Source: DASVDK01 sp036381125 [NCBI: Thermodesulfobacteriota bacterium] (GTDB lineage Bacteria > DASVDK01). From it: 11,460 bases of DNA. A model generated the notes under the pieces. The model worked only from the letters and a program-made list of their open reading frames with translations. It did not search any database and was not told where the DNA came from. The translations under genes and the position numbers were made by a program. Where the stretch lies: NCBI GenBank assembly GCA_036381125.1, contig DASVDK010000329.1:1-11460 (forward strand), written 5' to 3'. Position 1 is the first letter of the stretch. Each line of letters opens with the position of its first letter. This document shows, one piece after another, positions 7,178-11,460 of this stretch.

Positions 7178-8526
7178 CTCGCGGCGCCCGGCGCAGGCGG
7201 GGCGTGGCACGGGGCAAGATGCGCCCGCGCCTCCCCCACCGCGAAGAGCGAGCCGGCGACCAGGACCAGGTCCTCGGGCCCGGCCTCGGCGAGGGCCAGG
7301 TCGAGCGCCCGCGGGAGGTCGGGCGCCATGACCGCGCGCGTGCCGGCCCGCAGCGCCGCCTCGGCGATCCGCGGCGGGGCGGCCGCCCGGGCGATCGCCG
7401 CCCGGGTCGCCACGACGAGCGCCGCCAGCGGCGCGAGGGCGCCCACGATCGCCTCGACCGGCTTGTCCGCCATGACGCTCGCGACGAGGATCAGCCGGCG
7501 ATAGCGGAAGTCCTCGCGCAGGCTCTGCACCAGGCGGGCCACGGCGGCCGGGTTGTGGGCGCCGTCGAGCACGACCCGGGGCGCCTCCCGCACCTGCTCG
7601 AGCCGACCGGGCCAGCGGGTTGCGGCGAGCGCCCGCCGGATGCCCGCCTCGTCCGGCAGGGTTCCGTCGCCCATCGCCTCGAGGGCCAGGAGCGCGAGCC
7701 CGGCGTTGTCCACCTGGTGGGCCCCGAGGAGGCCGAGCTTCACGCCGTCGAGCGCCACCCGCAGGCCGCGGTACGCCATCGTGCCGTCGGTCCGGCGCGC
7801 CACCCAGGGGGACGCCGGCGCGAGCCCGCCCTCGGCGTGCGGGTCCCCGCTCCCCTCGGCCAGCACGTGCAGCGGCGCCTCGAGGGCGGCCGCCCGGGCG
7901 ACGACCCGGGCGAGGAGCGAGCCGCGCCGCTCGGCCGTGACGAGCGGCACCCGCGGCTTCGCGATGCCGAACTTCTCGTCGGCGATCGACTCGAGGCTGT
8001 CCCCGAGCAGGCCCATGTGGTCGTAGTCGACGTTCGTCACGACGCAGACCCGCGGGACGAGGACGTTCGTCGCGTCGAGCCGGCCGCCGAGGCCGACCTC
8101 GACGACCGCCGTGTCGATTCCCGCCCGGGCGAAGGCCGCGAAGGCCATCGCCGTCGTGAACTCGAAGAAGGTCGGGTATCGACCGCCGGCCGACGCCGGC
8201 ACCGGGTTCGCCTCGAGCAGGGCCCGAAGCTCGGTCACGAGCCGCACGACCTCCGCCTCGTCGATCTCGCGCCCGTCGATGCGGATCCGCTCCTCGAAAC
8301 GGACCAGGTGGGGCGACGTGTAGAGGCCGACCCGCCGGCCGGCCTCCCGGAGCAGCGCCTCCGCGAACGCGCACGTCGAGCCCTTGCCGTTGGTCCCGGC
8401 CACGTGGACCGCCGAGAAGCGCCGCTCGGGGTGCCCGAGCAGGTCGAGCAGATGGCGGACGACGCCGAGGTCGAGGACGATCCCGAAGCGCTCGAGTCCG
8501 AGGAGCCAGTCGAGGGGCGCGCTCAC
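7174..8526 (-). CDS. folC: Bifunctional folylpolyglutamate synthase / dihydrofolate synthase
   Basis: ATP-dependent Mur-ligase-fold enzyme that adds glutamate to dihydropteroate and/or to folates in the cytoplasm. The 450-aa length is normal. Motifs include the P-loop [11 protein letters not shown] (41-51), TSPHL (70-74) of the folate pocket, [36 protein letters not shown] with the lysine that is carbamylated in the family, a RWPGRLE segment and LDGAHNP, typical of the C-terminal domain. The GTG at 8526 overlaps the accD stop (GTGA) and gives the expected [12 protein letters not shown] beginning. A longer upstream extension exists in frame but only shadows accD. No good Shine-Dalgarno is visible, so coupling to accD is probable. 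The accD-folC order is common in proteobacteria. Whether both catalytic activities are kept cannot be decided from sequence. Confidence 0.94.
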   Translation of the reverse strand: MSAPLDWLLGLERFGIVLDLGVVRHLLDLLGHPERRFSAVHVAGTNGKGSTCAFAEALLREAGRRVGLYTSPHLVRFEERIRIDGREIDEAEVVRLVTELRALLEANPVPASAGGRYPTFFEFTTAMAFAAFARAGIDTAVVEVGLGGRLDATNVLVPRVCVVTNVDYDHMGLLGDSLESIADEKFGIAKPRVPLVTAERRGSLLARVVARAAALEAPLHVLAEGSGDPHAEGGLAPASPWVARRTDGTMAYRGLRVALDGVKLGLLGAHQVDNAGLALLALEAMGDGTLPDEAGIRRALAATRWPGRLEQVREAPRVVLDGAHNPAAVARLVQSLREDFRYRRLILVASVMADKPVEAIVGALAPLAALVVATRAAIARAAAPPRIAEAALRAGTRAVMAPDLPRALDLALAEAGPEDLVLVAGSLFAVGEARAHLAPCHAPPAPGAAR

Positions 8527-9371
8527 GCGGGGCCGAGGAAGCGGAGCAGGGTCGCCAGCGTCTCCTTGAGCTGCTTCCGCTCGACGATGACGTCGATGAT
8601 CCCGTGCTCGAGGAGGTACTCGGAGCGCTGGAAGCCGGGCGGCAGCGTCTGCCGGATCGTCTGCTCGATGACGCGCGGTCCGGCGAACCCGATGAGGGCG
8701 CGCGGCTCGGCCAGGATCACGTCGCCGAGCATGGCGAACGAGGCGGTGACGCCGCCGGTGGTGGGGTCGGTGAGCACCGAGATGTACGGCAGGCGCGCGG
8801 CCGAGAGTCGGGCCAGCGCGGCGCTGGTCTTGGCCATCTGCATGAGGGAGAAGATCCCCTCCTGCATCCGCGCGCCGCCCGACGAGGAGAACACGATGAC
8901 GCCGCACCGCCGCTCGATCGCCCGCTCGACCGCTCGCGTGATCTTCTCGCCGACGACGGCGCCCATGCTGCCGCCGAGGAAGCCGAACTCGAACACGGCC
9001 AGCACCGCCGGCAGCCCGTCGATCGTGCACTCGCCGGACACGACGGCCTCTCGCGTCTCCGCCTTGCGCTGCGCCTCGGCCACGCGCTCGGGGTAGGGCT
9101 TCGAGTCCTCGAAGCCGAGCGGGTCGCCCGGCACGAGATGTGCGTCGATCTCGACGAACGACCCCTCGTCGGCCACCAGCGCGATCCGATCGGCGGCGGA
9201 GATGCGGAAGTGGTACTGGCACTTCGGGCAGACGGAGAGGTTCCGCTCGAGCTCCTTGTTGTAGATGATCTCGCTGCAGTTCCCGCACTTCGACCAGAGC
9301 CCCTCGGGAACCTTGACCTTCCGCTCCGTGGGCCGCCCCTTGGGCGCCTTGTCCCGCGTGAACCAGGCCAT
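8523..9371 (-). CDS. accD: Acetyl-CoA carboxylase carboxyltransferase, beta subunit
   Basis: Forms the carboxyltransferase with AccA, moving the carboxyl group from biotin to acetyl-CoA to make malonyl-CoA, the committed step of fatty-acid synthesis. The 282-aa protein has the N-terminal zinc ribbon C29-x2-C32-x15-C48-x2-C51, exactly the AccD spacing. The crotonase-like carboxyltransferase domain follows, with [54 protein letters not shown] and [11 protein letters not shown]. The ATG at 9371 is preferred over one five codons upstream (9386): it starts the typical MAWF sequence and has GGAG 5 nt upstream, while the longer start has none. It follows a 132-nt hairpin-rich gap after the phosphodiesterase-like gene and overlaps folC by GTGA, so accD-folC form a coupled pair. 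Confidence 0.96.
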   Translation of the reverse strand: MAWFTRDKAPKGRPTERKVKVPEGLWSKCGNCSEIIYNKELERNLSVCPKCQYHFRISAADRIALVADEGSFVEIDAHLVPGDPLGFEDSKPYPERVAEAQRKAETREAVVSGECTIDGLPAVLAVFEFGFLGGSMGAVVGEKITRAVERAIERRCGVIVFSSSGGARMQEGIFSLMQMAKTSAALARLSAARLPYISVLTDPTTGGVTASFAMLGDVILAEPRALIGFAGPRVIEQTIRQTLPPGFQRSEYLLEHGIIDVIVERKQLKETLATLLRFLGPA

Positions 9372-9394
9372 CCCTTCTCCATCCAACGGCTCGC

Positions 9395-9414
9395 GGCCGG
9401 CGTCCGCTCCGGCC
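9395..9414 (-). repeat. Alternative stem-loop overlapping the hairpin nearest accD
   Basis: GGCCGG and CCGGCC form a 6-bp perfect stem around an 8-nt loop. It shares 4 nt (9411-9414) with the 9411-9429 hairpin, so in RNA the two cannot both form completely. It ends about 24 nt before the accD start. Short GC palindromes arise easily in this composition, so function is uncertain. Confidence 0.35.
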
Positions 9415-9429
9415 CGGCAGAGCCGGGCC
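9411..9429 (-). repeat. Perfect 8-bp stem-loop, third of three before accD
   Basis: GGCCCGGC and GCCGGGCC pair perfectly around a 3-nt loop, lying 40 nt upstream of the accD start. No U-tract follows, so it is not a classical terminator. It may be an mRNA structure or a remnant of a palindromic repeat family. Confidence 0.6.
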
Positions 9430-9439
9430 TGCGCTCCTC

Positions 9440-9458
9440 GGCGGCCCTCCGGGCCGCC
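9440..9458 (-). repeat. Perfect 8-bp stem-loop, second of three before accD
   Basis: GGCGGCCC and GGGCCGCC pair perfectly around a 3-nt loop. It has the same stem and loop size as the hairpin 10 nt downstream, but a different stem sequence. No coding frame of the neighbours covers it. Confidence 0.6.
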
Positions 9459-9482
9459 AACCGCCGGGGGCCGCTCGCCTCC

Positions 9483-9504
9483 GGCCGGCGCTGCCGCGCC
9501 GGCC
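9483..9504 (-). repeat. Perfect 8-bp stem-loop directly after the phosphodiesterase stop
   Basis: GGCCGGCG and CGCCGGCC form an 8-bp perfect stem around a 6-nt loop. The repeat starts at the last base of the TAG stop. The position suits a 3'-end or pausing hairpin, but the following minus-strand bases are GC-rich with no U-tract, so a Rho-independent terminator call is not supported. Confidence 0.6.
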
Positions 9505-10274
9505 TAGATGTCTATCTCCTGCCCCGGCTGGAGCATCCGGATCCGCCCGTCCGCGAGCGCCTCCACCTCGCGCGCCACCTCGTCGAGATGCCAGGGCTTC
9601 ATGTGATAGAGGTAGACGGGGAGGTCGCGGTGGGGCGCCGCGAGCTTCGCCAGCTCGCCCGCCACCAGCCGAGGCGTGAGGTGCCCGCTCTTGTCCGCGA
9701 CCGCGCGCAGCCGCTCGGGGAACGACGCCTCGATGAAGACGGCGCGGAGGCTCCTCCGCCGGTTCGCCGCGGTCCAGATGTCGGCGGTCGGCCCCGTGTC
9801 GCCCGTGAAGAGGAACGCGCGCGCCCCGTCGTCGACGACGAAGCCGACCCCTTCCACCTGGTGGTCCACCGCGATCGCCTCCACGCGCAGTCCCGCCAGC
9901 GGCTCCGGCGCGCCGCGCGCCATCGTGCGGTAGGCCAGGATCGGTCGCGCCGGGTCGGGGATGCGGGTGAAGTCGGGCCAGATCACGTCGTTCAGGAAGT
10001 GGGTGCGGATCGGCCCGAGCACCTCGGGTACGCTCGCCACCAGCGTCGGCCGCGTGGCGCGGTCGGCCACGATGTCGGCGAGGAAGGCGATGTCCTTGAT
10101 GTGGTCGAGGTGCGGGTGCGAGACCGCGATCGCCTCGATGCCGAGCAGCTCGTCGGCCGTCAGGCTCGACACCGCGCCGCCGGCGTCGATGAGGAGCCGC
10201 CCGTCGACGAGCAGGCTGATCGGCTGGAAGTGGAGGTACTCGCCGCCGTGACAGCCGAGGACCCGCACCTTCAT
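9504..10274 (-). CDS. Class II 3',5'-cyclic-nucleotide phosphodiesterase-like metallo-beta-lactamase-fold hydrolase
   Basis: A 256-aa cytoplasmic metallohydrolase. It has the metal-binding HxHxDH motif at SHPHLDHI (H53, H55, D57, H58), then D137-H138, TGDTG with D159, SGHLTP with H198 and YHMKP with H224, a full set for a two-metal active site. The LSHPHLDH-type motif, the THFLNDVIWPDF segment (91-102) and the late SGHLTP/HMKP motifs recall class II cyclic-nucleotide phosphodiesterases (CpdP and yeast PDE1 type), which hydrolyse cAMP or cGMP. No signal peptide is visible. Its ATG at 10274 overlaps the trpA stop as ATGA, so it is translated in the trp operon, which is an unexpected neighbour. 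It is followed by a hairpin-rich gap before accD. Other metallo-beta-lactamase-fold activities (tRNase Z-like, lactonase-like) are less likely but not excluded. Confidence 0.72.
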   Translation of the reverse strand: MKVRVLGCHGGEYLHFQPISLLVDGRLLIDAGGAVSSLTADELLGIEAIAVSHPHLDHIKDIAFLADIVADRATRPTLVASVPEVLGPIRTHFLNDVIWPDFTRIPDPARPILAYRTMARGAPEPLAGLRVEAIAVDHQVEGVGFVVDDGARAFLFTGDTGPTADIWTAANRRRSLRAVFIEASFPERLRAVADKSGHLTPRLVAGELAKLAAPHRDLPVYLYHMKPWHLDEVAREVEALADGRIRMLQPGQEIDI

Positions 10275-11104
10275 CGGGACAGCGCCCCCTTCAGCGACGC
10301 GACGAAGTCGCCCGCGGCGCCGACCAGTCGGTCGCGCGGCTGCCCGTCGTGCGACTCCACGAGGCGGACCAGGGCGCTGCCGACGGCGACGCCGTCGGCG
10401 TGCCGGGCCGCCTCGCGGGCCTGCTCGGGCGTCGAGATGCCGAAGCCGACGACGACCGGCAGCCGCGACCGCGCCTTGACCGCCGACACCCGGTCGGCCA
10501 GCTCGGCCGCCACCCGGTCGCGCACGCCGGTCACCCCGGTGACCGAGATGTAGTAGAGGAACCCCCGCCCGAGCCGCGCCGCGGCGTCGAGGCGGGCGGG
10601 CGGAGTCGTGGGGGCGACGAGGACGATGGTGTCGAGGCCGACGGCGTCGCACGCCGGCTGGATCTCCGGCAGCTCCTCGATCGGCAGGTCGACGACGAGG
10701 ACGCCGTCGGCGCCCGCACGCGACAGCGCCGACGCCAGCCGCTCGGGGTGGAAACGACCCGCCGGGCCGCCGTCGCGCGCGAGCGCGAAGAACGGGTTGT
10801 AGTAGCCGAAGAGCACGACCGGCACGTCGCTCTCGCGCCGGATCCGGCCGAGCGCCTCGAGGCAGCCCGCGAGCGTGGTGCCGCGGCGGAGGGCGCGCTC
10901 GGCCGCCCGCTGGATCGTCGGCCCGTCGGCCGTGGGGTCGGAGAAGGGCACCCCCAGCTCGATGAAGTCGGCGCCGCGGCGCGCGGCCTCGAGGACCAGC
11001 GCCACCGTGGTGTCGAGGTCGGGATCGCCCGCCGTCAGGTAGATGCCGAGCGCCTTGCCGCGCTCGCGGGCGAGCCGCTCGAATGTCCGCGCGATCCGGC
11101 TCAG
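10271..11104 (-). CDS. trpA: Tryptophan synthase alpha subunit, apparent CTG start
   Basis: Cleaves indole-3-glycerol phosphate to indole and glyceraldehyde-3-phosphate; the indole passes to TrpB in the alpha2beta2 complex. The 277-aa TIM barrel shows YLTAGDPD (22-29), [16 protein letters not shown] (47-62) with catalytic E49 and D60, [30 protein letters not shown] and [11 protein letters not shown] (phosphate-binding region). No ATG, GTG or TTG lies between the trpB end and residue 34. The best start is CTG at 11104-11102: it gives the family beginning [10 protein letters not shown], has GAGGAG 7 nt upstream (11117-11112), overlaps the trpB TGA as CTGA, and puts the catalytic residues at the Salmonella numbers 49 and 60. 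The frame stays open to an ATG at 11344, but that only shadows trpB. The stop overlaps the next gene as ATGA. Confidence 0.95.
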   Translation of the reverse strand: MSRIARTFERLARERGKALGIYLTAGDPDLDTTVALVLEAARRGADFIELGVPFSDPTADGPTIQRAAERALRRGTTLAGCLEALGRIRRESDVPVVLFGYYNPFFALARDGGPAGRFHPERLASALSRAGADGVLVVDLPIEELPEIQPACDAVGLDTIVLVAPTTPPARLDAAARLGRGFLYYISVTGVTGVRDRVAAELADRVSAVKARSRLPVVVGFGISTPEQAREAARHADGVAVGSALVRLVESHDGQPRDRLVGAAGDFVASLKGALSR

Positions 11105-11460
11105 AGCGTGACTCCTCGCACCTGCGCCACGGTCTGCATGTCCTTGTCGCCGCGGCCGGAGACGTTGACGACGAGCAGCCGCCCGCGGTCGAGCCGCGGC
11201 GCCAGGTCGGCGGCGACCGCCACGGCGTGCGCGCTCTCGAGCGCCGGGATGATCCCCTCCGTCCGGGCCAGCAGCTCCAGGGCGTCGAGCGCCTGCGCGT
11301 CGGTCACGGCCACGTACTCCGCGCGGCCGGTGGCGGCGAGCCACGCGTGCTCCGGGCCGACCCCGGGGTAGTCGAGGCCGGCCGAGATCGAGTGTGTCTC
11401 GGCGATCTGGCCGTCCCGGTCCTGCAGGACGAACGACTTGCTGCCGTGCAGGACCCCCAC
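11101..11460 (-). CDS. trpB: Tryptophan synthase beta subunit, C-terminal part (runs off the right edge)
   Basis: The last 119 residues of TrpB, the PLP enzyme that condenses indole with serine to make tryptophan. Diagnostic segments are [45 protein letters not shown] (the glutamate near the PLP ring, E350 in the Salmonella enzyme) and [10 protein letters not shown] (the serine that contacts the PLP pyridine nitrogen, S377 in Salmonella). The start codon and the PLP-lysine half lie outside the window; the GTG at the edge is an internal valine. The TGA overlaps the trpA start as CTGA with no gap. The sequence is intact to the expected C terminus. Confidence 0.95.
   Translation of the reverse strand: MGVLHGSKSFVLQDRDGQIAETHSISAGLDYPGVGPEHAWLAATGRAEYVAVTDAQALDALELLARTEGIIPALESAHAVAVAADLAPRLDRGRLLVVNVSGRGDKDMQTVAQVRGVTL

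Noticed and set aside
5738-7504. Plus-strand open frame of about 588 codons opposite lptD
   Set aside because: Antisense to a complete LptD with signal peptide and barrel motifs; no motif of its own.
7204-9096. Plus-strand open frame of about 630 codons opposite folC and accD
   Set aside because: Antisense shadow of two unmistakable housekeeping genes; no recognisable domain.
8604-10553. Plus-strand open frame of about 649 codons opposite accD, the phosphodiesterase-like gene and trpA
   Set aside because: Antisense shadow crossing three real genes; repetitive Arg/Ala/Asp-rich translation.
1-11460. CRISPR array, tRNA, insertion sequence or phage gene
   Set aside because: No regularly spaced direct repeats, tRNA-like cloverleaf, transposase or integrase motif was seen; the window is almost fully occupied by metabolic and envelope genes.

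Overview
The window is GC-rich, tightly packed bacterial chromosome with every supported gene on the minus strand, so transcription runs from high to low coordinates. An intact LptD (outer-membrane LPS inserter) shows a diderm that makes lipopolysaccharide. The GC content, the frequent GTG starts with 4-nt start/stop overlaps, and a trpBA / accD-folC / lptD neighbourhood would fit a high-GC deltaproteobacterial, Rokubacteria or Methylomirabilota (NC10)-like genome. That placement is a low-confidence inference; a marker-gene tree would be needed.

Region 1 (about 11460 to 4892) is a housekeeping run: the 3' part of trpB, trpA, a class II cyclic-nucleotide phosphodiesterase-like metallo-beta-lactamase-fold gene, accD, folC and lptD. 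Most junctions are coupled: trpB/trpA through CTGA, trpA/phosphodiesterase through ATGA, accD/folC and folC/lptD through GTGA. The exception is a 132-nt gap before accD that holds three perfect GC-rich 8-bp stem-loops. Together these genes supply tryptophan, the carboxyltransferase step that makes malonyl-CoA, polyglutamylated folate and LPS transport.

Region 2 (about 4831 to 1) is a surface-sugar cluster. It starts with a DegT/DnrJ/EryC1-type PLP sugar aminotransferase 60 nt after lptD. A possible weak terminator and a plausible sigma-70-type promoter follow (about 3600-3677). Then come a small phosphomannose-isomerase-type cupin, an RmlC-like epimerase, rmlB, rmlD, rmlA and the first 30 codons of a mannose-1-phosphate guanylyltransferase that runs off the left edge. 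The four rml-type genes are a complete set for dTDP-L-rhamnose from glucose-1-phosphate; the cupin and guanylyltransferase point to GDP-mannose. The likely products are nucleotide sugars for O-antigen or another surface glycan, which fits the neighbouring lptD.

I found no tRNA, rRNA, CRISPR array, insertion sequence or phage gene. No non-coding gap exceeds about 130 nt. I did not find a clearly new biological system. The most unusual points are an apparent CTG start for trpA that restores canonical catalytic numbering, the three-hairpin spacer before accD, the phosphodiesterase-like gene between trpA and accD, and an LptD with paired CxC motifs plus a proline-rich insert.
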